Part shown: positions 45,464-53,098 of the stretch, in pieces | Layout of the letters: each line of letters begins with the position of its first letter | Numbering within the stretch: position 1 is the stretch's first letter | Source of the DNA: Gallionella sp. | GTDB taxonomy: Bacteria; Pseudomonadota; Gammaproteobacteria; Burkholderiales; Gallionellaceae | Direction: 5' to 3' | Assembly (NCBI GenBank): GCA_030682375.1 | Contig: JAUXOL010000021.1 | Location: 124,001 to 188,000, forward strand | Length of the DNA stretch: 64,000 nt | Position numbers and translations under genes: made by a program | The notes under the pieces: generated by a model | Databases searched by the model: none | The model's input: the letters and a program-made list of their open reading frames with translations, nothing else | Told to the model about the DNA's origin: nothing

Positions 45464-45832
45464 TTGAAGTTGCAACTGACCCGCCTCGGCGACACCCGGA
45501 TGTTCACCGCGCATGGACAAGGCCATGTGGCGGTCAACGGCGTACGCTACGACTCCAGCATCGTGGTGCAAGCCGACGAGGTGCACAGCGACTGGAACCC
45601 TGCCGATTTCGACGACCTGACCGAGGCCGATTTTGAATATTTCCTGAAACTGAAGCCCGAGGTGCTGTTGTTCGGCACCGGTACTACGCAGCGATTCGCC
45701 CACCCGAAACTGTATCGAATGCTGACCGAAGCCCGCATCGCGGTCGAGTTCATGGACACCCCGGCGGCCTGCCGCACCTACAACATTCTGGTCGCAGAAG
45801 ACCGCAACGTGGTCGCGGCGATTTTGGTTTAA
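45464..45832 (+). CDS. Mth938-like (DUF498) domain protein
   Basis: 122-residue protein of the Mth938/NDUFAF3 family (GVRYDSSIVV, VLLFGTGTTQRF, EFMDTPAACRTYNILVAEDR). Eukaryotic NDUFAF3 assists complex I assembly; the bacterial role is unknown. The start is taken as TTG at 45464 because GGAG lies nine bases upstream and the protein then begins with the family N-terminus KLQLTRLG; the ATG at 45410 would add an unrelated leader without a ribosome site. Confidence 0.85.
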   Translation: MKLQLTRLGDTRMFTAHGQGHVAVNGVRYDSSIVVQADEVHSDWNPADFDDLTEADFEYFLKLKPEVLLFGTGTTQRFAHPKLYRMLTEARIAVEFMDTPAACRTYNILVAEDRNVVAAILV

Positions 45833-45833
45833 C

Positions 45834-45920
45834 GTAGGGGCGCGATTCATCGCGCCCTGATCTTATTGGACGGACGCGATAATTCGCGTAAATTCCGGGC
45901 GCGATGAATCGCACCCCTAC
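45834..45920. repeat. Inverted-repeat element with 24-bp arms
   Basis: Arms GTAGGGGCGCGATTCATCGC... (45834-45857) and the reverse complement at 45897-45920 match with a single mismatch, enclosing about 39 bp that contain CGCGAT/ATTCGCG dyads. It fills the gap between the DUF498 gene and the MoxR gene. Confidence 0.82.
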
Positions 45921-45930
45921 AGGTGATCGA

Positions 45931-46848
45931 ATGAACCCATCTCTGAATAACGTCATCGCCCAGGCAGAACAGGTCATCGTCGGCAAGCCGCGCCAGATCC
46001 GCATGGCGCTCGCCTGCCTGCTGGCGCGCGGTCATTTGCTGATCGAAGACCTGCCGGGCGTCGGCAAGACCACGCTGGCGCAGGTGCTGGCGCGCACGCT
46101 GGGATTGCAGTTCCAGCGCATCCAGTTCACCAGCGACCTGCTGCCCGCCGACATCCTCGGCGTGTCCATCTACCAGCGCGACAGCGGCAAGTTCGAGTTC
46201 CATCCCGGCCCGATCTTCGCGCAGATGGTGCTGGCCGACGAAGTGAACCGCGCCACACCCAAGGCTCAGAGCGCGCTGCTGGAGGCGATGGAGGAGCGCC
46301 AGGTGACCATAGAAGGCACGACGCGCCCGCTGCCGACGCCTTTCTTCGTGATCGCGACGCAGAACCCGACTTACCAGATCGGCACCTTCCCGTTGCCGGA
46401 ATCGCAGCTAGACCGCTTCCTGATGCGCATCCGCATGGGCTACCCCGACCCGCAGGCGGAACGCGGCCTGCTCTCCGGCGTGGACCGGCGCGAGATCGTC
46501 GCCGGGCTCGCGCCGCAGCTGGAGAGCGCCGAACTGCTCGCCTTGCAGCAACGCGTCCAGCAGGTGTTCGTCTCGCCCGCGCTGCTCGACTACGTGCAGG
46601 CCATCCTGCGCCACACGCGCGAAGCGACGCGCTACACCCACGGCCTGTCTCCCCGCGCCGGGCTCGCCCTGCTCGCCGCCGCGCGCGCCTGGGCGCTGCT
46701 CGACGGGCGCAACGCGGTGCTGCCGGAGGACGTGCAGGCGGTATTGCCCGGGGTGGCCAGCCACCGCCTGCAGCCGCTAGGCGAGCGCGCCAAGCAGGAC
46801 AGCGACGCGCTGGTGCAGGAACTGATCGCTGCGGTTGCCATCCCCTAG
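45931..46848 (+). CDS. MoxR-family AAA+ ATPase
   Basis: 305-residue AAA+ protein: Walker A DLPGVGKTTLAQ, Walker B MVLADEVNRATPKAQSALLEAMEE, sensor VIATQNP and the C-terminal lid. MoxR ATPases act as chaperones for assembly of protein or metal complexes, often with VWA or DUF58 partners. It is first of the conserved MoxR-DUF58-TgpA arrangement. ATG at 45931 is preferred; an in-frame ATG at 45904 lies inside the repeat element. Confidence 0.95.
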   Translation: MNPSLNNVIAQAEQVIVGKPRQIRMALACLLARGHLLIEDLPGVGKTTLAQVLARTLGLQFQRIQFTSDLLPADILGVSIYQRDSGKFEFHPGPIFAQMVLADEVNRATPKAQSALLEAMEERQVTIEGTTRPLPTPFFVIATQNPTYQIGTFPLPESQLDRFLMRIRMGYPDPQAERGLLSGVDRREIVAGLAPQLESAELLALQQRVQQVFVSPALLDYVQAILRHTREATRYTHGLSPRAGLALLAAARAWALLDGRNAVLPEDVQAVLPGVASHRLQPLGERAKQDSDALVQELIAAVAIP

Positions 46849-46887
46849 CGGACATGGGAATTTCCCTATCCACCCCCTCTCCTCAAT

Positions 46888-46909
46888 CCTCTCCCGCAAG
46901 CGGGAGAGG
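46888..46909. repeat. REP-like palindrome between moxR and DUF58 genes
   Basis: The 22-bp sequence CCTCTCCCGC-AA-GCGGGAGAGG occurs here in a context CCCTCTCCTCAAT... and again, identical, at 48981-49002 within the TgpA gene. Confidence 0.8.
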
Positions 46910-46946
46910 AAGCAAACGTTCCGCTACGCGGATCAGTTGATTCCCC

Positions 46947-47903
46947 GTGCTCGCCGCACTCCGCCTACGCTTCAACACCTGGCTGTTCCGCCCCAAGATC
47001 GACAGCGGAACCGTCGTCCTGACCCAGCGCCGCATCTTCATCCTGCCCACCCGGCAGGGGCTGGCGCTGGCATTCCTGCTGGTGCTGATGCTGCTGGGCG
47101 ACATCAACTACAACCTCAGCCTCGGATACGTGCTGACCTTTCTGCTGGCGATGATGGCGGTGATGTCCATGCTGCATGCGTTCCGCAACCTCGCGCATCT
47201 GGAGATCCGCGCCGGACGCGCCGATGCGGTGTTCTGCGGCGAGACCGCGCGCTTCATGCTGCACTTCCGCAATCCGGGCGCGATGCCCCGCTATCAACTG
47301 GTGCTGCGCCATGAGAACGGCGGTACGGTCGCTTTCGATGCGCCCGCACGACAAGATAACGAGGTCGCATTCCCGCTCCTCGCCACACAACGCGGCTGGC
47401 TCGCACCGGGCCGGTTGACGCTGTACACCGAATTCCCGCTCGGCCTGTTCCATGCATGGTCCTACCTGCATTTCGACATGCGCTGCCTGGTCTACCCCAG
47501 GCCCGCGGATGAAGCGACATTGCCGTCAGGCGATGCGCCGGACGGAGCTGGCAAGCGCAGCGTCGTCGGCGACGACGACTTCGCCGGACTGCGCGGCTAC
47601 GTCGCCGGTGACGCATTGCCGCGCATCGCATGGAAAGCCTACGCGCGCGAACGAGGCCTGCAGGTCAAGCAGTTCGCCATGCAGGTCGGCGAAGAGCTAT
47701 GGCTGGACTTCGCCGCCGCGCCAGAGCCAGATATCGAAGGCAAGCTCGCACATATGACGCGTTGGGTGCTGGATGCCGAAGCACAGGGATTGCGTTACGG
47801 ATTGAAGCTGCCGAACGGAGAACTGCCGCCCGGCGACGGGCAGCCGCATCGCGACGAATGCCTGCGCCGCCTCGCCTTGTTCGGACTGGATGAGACTCGA
47901 TGA
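46947..47903 (+). CDS. DUF58 domain protein
   Basis: 318-residue membrane-anchored protein. Two hydrophobic segments (about residues 33-50 and 54-72) precede the DUF58/VWA-like region with GLFHAWSYLHFDMRCLVYPRP and the signature GDDDFAGLRGYVAGDALPRIAWKAYARERGL. The start is GTG at 46947. It overlaps the TgpA gene by ATGA, so the two are coupled. The function is unknown; it works in a conserved set with MoxR and the transglutaminase. Confidence 0.92.
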   Translation: MLAALRLRFNTWLFRPKIDSGTVVLTQRRIFILPTRQGLALAFLLVLMLLGDINYNLSLGYVLTFLLAMMAVMSMLHAFRNLAHLEIRAGRADAVFCGETARFMLHFRNPGAMPRYQLVLRHENGGTVAFDAPARQDNEVAFPLLATQRGWLAPGRLTLYTEFPLGLFHAWSYLHFDMRCLVYPRPADEATLPSGDAPDGAGKRSVVGDDDFAGLRGYVAGDALPRIAWKAYARERGLQVKQFAMQVGEELWLDFAAAPEPDIEGKLAHMTRWVLDAEAQGLRYGLKLPNGELPPGDGQPHRDECLRRLALFGLDETR

Positions 47904-49894
47904 CCAAGCCGCCGATCTACGCCCTGCTGCTGTCCATCCTGATGGTCGCCGCCCCGCATGCCGAACATCTGCCGCCGTGGGTCTCCGCGCTGTGCGCCGC
48001 ACTGCTGCTCTGGCGCGCCTACCTCACCCATAGCGGCAACCCGCTGCCGCGACGCTGGCTGCTGACGGTGATCACCATCGCCGGCGCGGGCGGCATCCTG
48101 ATCGAATTCCATACGCTGTTCGGACGCGAGGCCGGCGTCACGCTGCTGATCCTGCTGACCGCGCTGAAGTTCATGGAACTGCGCAACGTGCGCGACGCGA
48201 TGGTGCTGATCTACCTAGCCTGCTTCATCGTCATCACCAACTTCTTCTACTCGCAGAGCATCCCCACCGCGCTGTACATGCTCGCCACGCTGCTGTTGAT
48301 AGTCACGACCTGGGTGCATCTGCACGGGCAGAGCATCGCATTCAAACCGCGCCTACTCGTCGCCGGAACACTGCTGCTGCAGGCCATCCCGCTGACGCTG
48401 GTGCTGTTCGTGCTCTTCCCGCGCGTGCAGGGACCGCTGTGGGGGTTGCCGCAGGACGCCTTCGCCACCAGCGGGCTGGACGACAAGATGTCGCCCGGCA
48501 GCCTGAGCAGGCTGTCGCTGTCGGACGAGGTCGCGTTCCGCGTCGTCTACAACAGCCAACCGCCGCGCCGCGACCAGATGTACTGGCGCGGCCCGGTGTT
48601 GTGGAATTTCGACGGACGAACCTGGACGCCGGGCAGAACCATGCGCACCGTCGCACCGCAATTCGCCGACACAGCGCAGCCTATCGATTACAGCGTGACG
48701 CTGGAGCCGCACAACAAGACATGGCTGTTTGCGCTGGATATGCCGGATCGACTTTCCGTCGCTGCGGATCTCACCTACGATTTCCAGATATTGCGCAAGG
48801 AACCGCTGAAAGCGAGGCTGCGCTATGAAGCGCGCTCGCACCTCGTCTATCACGCCAACTTGCTCGAGTCCGAACGGCAAATTCAGCGCGCGCTGCAGCT
48901 GCCTCCCGGACTGAACCCGCGCGCGCAAGAACTCGCGCAGCGGTGGCGCGCCGCAGCGGAAGCCGCACCCTCTCCCCAACCCTCTCCCGCAAGCGGGAGA
49001 GGGGGCAATCGTCCCCTTATGGGAACTGATGAAACTGTGGTGCGCGCCGCACTCGCGCACTTCAATCGCGAGAACTTCCACTACACGCTGGAGCCGCCGC
49101 CGTTGCCCGGTTCGAACAGCATAGACGAATTCCTGTTCGAGACCCGGCGGGGGTTCTGCGAGCACTACGCCGGCAGCTTCGTAGTCCTGATGCGCGCAGC
49201 CCACATCCCCGCACGCGTGGTTACCGGCTATCAGGGCGGTGAATACAACGACATCGGCGGCTACTACATCGTGCGCCAGTCCGACGCCCACGCCTGGGCG
49301 GAGGTCTGGCTATCCGGCCAAGGCTGGGTGCGCATCGACCCTACCGCGGCCATCGCCCCGGCGCGTGTCGAACGCAACCTCGCCGCGGCATTGCCGGACA
49401 CCGCCGCGCTACCTTTCATGGCGCGCAGCGCGCCGCAATGGCTGCGCGACCTGCGCCTGAACTGGGACGCCGTCTCCAACCGCTGGAACCAGTGGGTGCT
49501 GGGCTACAACAGCGAACTCCAGTTCGCCTTCCTGTCACGCCTCGGCATGGAAGACGTCACTTGGCAGAAACTCGCACTGAACATGACCTTCGTCCTGGGG
49601 TTGGTGATCGCCGCATTCGCGCTGTTCATGCTGCGCCACCTGATCAAACGCCAGCCGGACAAAGTGCAAACCACCTGGCTGAAGGTATGCCGAAAACTCG
49701 CCAAGGCTGGCCTGCCGCGCGCAGCACACGAAGGCGCGCTGGACTACGCCGAACGCGTCGCCGCCGCTCGCCCGGGCCTCGCCGGAGATATCCGTGACCT
49801 GGCCTCACGCTACAACTCGTTGCGCTACGGCGTCGAACGGGATGAATTGTCGTTACGTGCCTTCTGCAAAGCAGTCAGGGCATTCCATCCCTAG
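47900..49894 (+). CDS. TgpA-type membrane transglutaminase-like protein
   Basis: 664-residue inner-membrane protein. About six N-terminal helices (residues 10-180) come first, then the DUF3488 region, then a periplasmic transglutaminase-like core with Cys420 (TRRGFCEHYAGSFV), His464 (QSDAHAWAEVW) and Asp in GWVRIDPTAA. One C-terminal membrane segment (about 558-577) and a DUF4129 tail follow. P. aeruginosa TgpA is essential and thought to act on the envelope. An insertion of about 17-22 residues (SPQPSPASGRGG) at about 356-373 is encoded by a REP-like palindrome and is absent from the usual family sequence. Confidence 0.94.
   Translation: MTKPPIYALLLSILMVAAPHAEHLPPWVSALCAALLLWRAYLTHSGNPLPRRWLLTVITIAGAGGILIEFHTLFGREAGVTLLILLTALKFMELRNVRDAMVLIYLACFIVITNFFYSQSIPTALYMLATLLLIVTTWVHLHGQSIAFKPRLLVAGTLLLQAIPLTLVLFVLFPRVQGPLWGLPQDAFATSGLDDKMSPGSLSRLSLSDEVAFRVVYNSQPPRRDQMYWRGPVLWNFDGRTWTPGRTMRTVAPQFADTAQPIDYSVTLEPHNKTWLFALDMPDRLSVAADLTYDFQILRKEPLKARLRYEARSHLVYHANLLESERQIQRALQLPPGLNPRAQELAQRWRAAAEAAPSPQPSPASGRGGNRPLMGTDETVVRAALAHFNRENFHYTLEPPPLPGSNSIDEFLFETRRGFCEHYAGSFVVLMRAAHIPARVVTGYQGGEYNDIGGYYIVRQSDAHAWAEVWLSGQGWVRIDPTAAIAPARVERNLAAALPDTAALPFMARSAPQWLRDLRLNWDAVSNRWNQWVLGYNSELQFAFLSRLGMEDVTWQKLALNMTFVLGLVIAAFALFMLRHLIKRQPDKVQTTWLKVCRKLAKAGLPRAAHEGALDYAERVAAARPGLAGDIRDLASRYNSLRYGVERDELSLRAFCKAVRAFHP
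48967..49018 (+). repeat. REP-like repeat inserted in frame within the TgpA gene
   Basis: CCCTCTCCCC-AAC then the palindrome CCTCTCCCGC-AA-GCGGGAGAGG (48981-49002), the same unit as at 46888. It keeps the reading frame and encodes SPQPSPASGRGG, a low-complexity linker just before the catalytic core. Confidence 0.75.
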
Positions 49895-49899
49895 AAACC

Positions 49900-50002
49900 G
49901 TTCGTGGTGAGTAGGCCGCAGGCCGTATCGAACCATCCAGGGCATATCATGATCTCTATCCCTCGATACGGCGCGCCGCGCCTACTCGGGACGAACGGTT
50001 CG
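49900..50002. repeat. Composite palindromic repeat after TgpA
   Basis: Half-units CCGTTCGTGGTGAGTAGG...GTATCGAACCATCC and TCCCTCGATACGGCGC...CTCGGGACGAACGG face each other. It is the same element as 32382-32490 in reverse orientation, with the first half-unit identical over about 40 bases. Confidence 0.8.
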
Positions 50003-50057
50003 TGGTGTTTCCTCGCTTCAAGTTATAATCCGCGCCAGTTAACCGAACACGACCATC

Positions 50058-50513
50058 ATGCTCATCACCCGCCGCCTGGAATTCGATGCCGGACATCGCA
50101 TCCCCAACCACAACAGCCAGTGCAAACACCTGCACGGCCATCGCTATGCGATCGAGATCACGCTGTCCGGCGACATCATCACCACCGAAGGCCAGTCCGA
50201 GCAGGGCATGGTGATGGACTTCTCCGATGTGAAACGCGTCGCCAAGGAGAAGGTCGTGGACGCATGGGACCACGCCTTCCTCGTCTATCGCGGCGATCAT
50301 GCGGTGTGCGACTTCCTCGCGAGCATGCCGGGCCACAAGACCGTGGTGCTCGACGTAGTGCCGACCGCGGAACACCTCGCGCAGGCCGCGTTCGATATCC
50401 TCAACGCCGCCTACCGCGACATGTACGGCAACAACCTGAGGCTGGAGCGGGTGCGGCTGTACGAGACACCGAATAACTGGGCGGACTGCGTGCGAAGCGG
50501 CGCGCCGTCGTAG
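50058..50513 (+). CDS. queD: 6-carboxytetrahydropterin synthase
   Basis: 151-residue QueD/PTPS-family protein making 6-carboxy-tetrahydropterin for queuosine (7-deazaguanine) synthesis. Zinc-ligand histidines are in FDAGHRIPNH and HLHGHRYAIEI, the catalytic Cys precedes them in NSQCKHLHGH, the second catalytic pair is in WDHAFLVY, and VPTAEHLAQ is the substrate loop. Other queuosine genes are not in the window. The start follows a weak ribosome site. Confidence 0.94.
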   Translation: MLITRRLEFDAGHRIPNHNSQCKHLHGHRYAIEITLSGDIITTEGQSEQGMVMDFSDVKRVAKEKVVDAWDHAFLVYRGDHAVCDFLASMPGHKTVVLDVVPTAEHLAQAAFDILNAAYRDMYGNNLRLERVRLYETPNNWADCVRSGAPS

Positions 50514-50693
50514 GGTACAGCGCAACCTCGCAGAAGGCACGGCAGTGTCAACTCCACATCCAGCTTGCTGGATAGTGGATTGCCTGACTTTGTTACGCCG
50601 TACCCCTACTGGACACTCTGCGCGGCTTGCTTCAGAATGCGCGCCTTCCCAAAGGCAACGCACTACCGCCTTGGTGCGGAGCAAATACAAATT

Positions 50694-50781
50694 GGAAGCT
50701 TGGGTGAGTGGTTTAAACCAGCAGTCTTGAAAACTGCCGAACAGAAATGTTCCGTGAGTTCGAATCTCACAGCTTCCGCCA
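50694..50781 (+). tRNA. tRNA-Ser (UGA anticodon)
   Basis: 88 nt including an encoded CCA. Acceptor stem GGAAGCT/AGCTTCC, D arm GGT/ACC, anticodon stem GCAGT/ACTGC with loop CTTGAAA (anticodon TGA at 50728-50730). The long variable arm GAACA-GAAA-TGTTC is typical of class II serine tRNA, and the T arm is GTGAG-TTCGAAT-CTCAC. Confidence 0.96.
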
Positions 50782-51160
50782 ATTCCCCTTGCCCCTCAAG
50801 GCCTCCGTGACCGCAGCAGTCCCCCACCCATCGTCTTACCCATCGTTTAGTTTGGTATGTAGTGAGACAATCAGGGAGGCCTTCAGCGCGACTGCAATTC
50901 GGCCATAGCTGCCTGTGGCATCTAGGTACCACAACGGCCGGTATCGTCACCAGCCATAAGTGCGGGAATCATTCCGAACGGCAGCTTTCTCAAAATGCAA
51001 CTGCGTACTCTTGGCGGAGGACGTTCGGAATCTTGTGTATTTAACGAAGTACTCCCCGTATTTGTATATCCATGAAAGCGACTTGTCACTGAACAACAAA
51101 TCGTTATGCATCACGCTCTGCTCTCTTCCTCCCTTACGAATCACCTACACAGCGCACGTT
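50782..51160. other. Non-coding region after tRNA-Ser
   Basis: 379 bp without a credible gene. It contains a 9-bp inverted repeat AAGGCCTCC/GGAGGCCTT (50798-50806 and 50875-50883). No integrase, and no second copy of the tRNA 3' end, was found inside the window. Confidence 0.5.
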
Positions 51161-53098
51161 CTACTGAGCAGCAATACCGCCAGCCGGCAACAACTCCCTA
51201 AGATCATTTAAGCGATTTATCGACAGTTCGGTAAGGGCATGTCCAGATGACAGGATCAAGGTTCCATCTTTTAGACGGGCACTCTCTTTCAGGATCATTC
51301 CCGGCCTCAGCCTGCTTAACGGAAGAGGACGCGCATCTGAGCCTTCATTGCCACGCTGTGTCTTATGACCTCCCGTCACGGCGTAAGCCCTTCTAGGAAC
51401 TTCAGGCTTGTGATCAATAACATGTGGCAGACGCTCCAGCTCGGTCCGTACTGCCTCATAGGCTATCGGCGAACGAGGATGAAAAGACTCCGTAAGCGCG
51501 CGCATGAGCTTTTCCTCAACTACGGCAGGCACAATGGGTTTTACCAAAAAACCATTAACATCGAGTGCCAAGGCCGTGCCAAGTATCTCCGTCTGCGAAA
51601 ACATGGTCTGCACCACGATCCGAGTGTCCGGTTTGGCCAACGTTTTCCCTGATCGGAGCAGCTGGACAAATTTCAAGCCATTTATCCCTGGCATATTGAC
51701 ATCCGTAACAATCAAATCGAACACATTAGACTCGATCTGTTTGATGGCAGATAGCGCATTTCTCACATCAACCGTATTTATAAAACCAATATCGTGAAGC
51801 ACCCTGAGAATGATCTTTCGCGTGAAATCATCATCCTCAACAATGAGAATCTTGACCAAGTTTCTATGCTGAATAGCATGTGAAGCAGAGGAAGAGGATA
51901 CTGCTGTCGGACATTTGTAATGTACGATGAAATCTTCCAGTGCACCGATTCCCATCGGCTTTGCAATAAAGTAGCCTTGCACTATGTCACATCCGATGGA
52001 TTTCAGGATATCCCACTCCTGTTGCACCTCCACTCCTTCAGCCACACTCTTAACCTGCAGCTTACGCGCCATATCGATACTCGACTCGACCACGATGCGC
52101 AGCGCATTGTTTTCAGCAAAATCAGTCACGAAAGATTGATCGATCTTTAATTCGCTGAAAGCGATGCGCATCAGCTGCTGCAGGTTGGATGAGCCGGTCC
52201 CATAATCGTCAATTGAGAGCGAAAATCCGTTCATACACAAGCGCGCCAGATTTTCCAGGGCCGTCGCCACATTGGTCATGGCAGCGGATTCGGTAATTTC
52301 CAATACGATATACTGCGGATCGGTTCCTGCCTCGCGGACCATTCCGGCGACTTTGTCGGCTAAAGAAGCATCGTCCAGCAAGATCGGCGACAAATTCACT
52401 GAAATACTCAACAGATGCCCGCTCGAATGCAGTGAGCGACATGCCTCGGCAGACTTTCTGAGCATCAGAAAAGTCAATTCAACGATATCGCCAGCCTGCT
52501 CCAATTGAGGGATAAATGCATACGGGCCGACCACGCCATGTTCAGGATGCCTCCAACGCGCCAACGCTTCCGCCCCCACCACTCGACCGGATTTAATATC
52601 AACCTTAGGTTGAAAATAGGGCTCGAACTGATTGGCCTGAATTCCTCGAACTATTTCTTCGAGGGTAAAGCTCCGAGTGGAAGATTGGTTCAATTTGACC
52701 AGGGTCGCATCGTAGTTCAAAAGCAAACCCTTGAGACCAGCCAGCAAGACCGGCTTTTCAACCGTCCCCAAAAGCGGAATGCCATACATCCGAGCCATCC
52801 TGCCGACCGACGCAAGCAGCTTGCCATCAAGCGAACTCGTCAGGATGACGGCCACATTCCGGCACTCTTCACCCAAATGCCGCAGTAACTCCATGCCATC
52901 CATTTCAGGCATGTTCAAATCACAAAGGGCCACATTGATCGGCGTCACTCCCGCTCCGCGAATGATTTCCAGCGCCTCTCTGCCATTACCTGCTTTAAAA
53001 ACTGCAGTGACCCCCAGCGACTCCAGCATGCTGGCAAGAACGCTACGCTGAAAATCATCGTCTTCCACGATCAACACATTGAGATCCGAAATATTCAT
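51161..53098 (-). CDS. Receiver-EAL-receiver c-di-GMP phosphodiesterase
   Basis: 645-residue response regulator. Receiver 1 (about 5-125) has the phospho-acceptor D60 and K115. The EAL domain (about 145-390) has EAL at 177-179 and the other catalytic residues (VLEITES, SIDDYGTGSSNL, ELKIDQSF, SVAEGVE, VQGYFIAKP), so it should hydrolyse c-di-GMP. Receiver 2 (about 415-535) has TDVNMPG. The C-terminal tail (LRPGMILKESARLKDGTLILSSGH) resembles the end of HD-GYP-associated regions. It is coupled by ATGA to the hybrid kinase gene. Composition is visibly less GC-rich than the flanking housekeeping genes. Confidence 0.94.
   Translation of the reverse strand: MNISDLNVLIVEDDDFQRSVLASMLESLGVTAVFKAGNGREALEIIRGAGVTPINVALCDLNMPEMDGMELLRHLGEECRNVAVILTSSLDGKLLASVGRMARMYGIPLLGTVEKPVLLAGLKGLLLNYDATLVKLNQSSTRSFTLEEIVRGIQANQFEPYFQPKVDIKSGRVVGAEALARWRHPEHGVVGPYAFIPQLEQAGDIVELTFLMLRKSAEACRSLHSSGHLLSISVNLSPILLDDASLADKVAGMVREAGTDPQYIVLEITESAAMTNVATALENLARLCMNGFSLSIDDYGTGSSNLQQLMRIAFSELKIDQSFVTDFAENNALRIVVESSIDMARKLQVKSVAEGVEVQQEWDILKSIGCDIVQGYFIAKPMGIGALEDFIVHYKCPTAVSSSSASHAIQHRNLVKILIVEDDDFTRKIILRVLHDIGFINTVDVRNALSAIKQIESNVFDLIVTDVNMPGINGLKFVQLLRSGKTLAKPDTRIVVQTMFSQTEILGTALALDVNGFLVKPIVPAVVEEKLMRALTESFHPRSPIAYEAVRTELERLPHVIDHKPEVPRRAYAVTGGHKTQRGNEGSDARPLPLSRLRPGMILKESARLKDGTLILSSGHALTELSINRLNDLRELLPAGGIAAQ

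Noticed and set aside
50663..50950. Minus-strand frame across tRNA-Ser as an integrase remnant
   Set aside because: It reads through the tRNA itself and has no tyrosine-recombinase motif.
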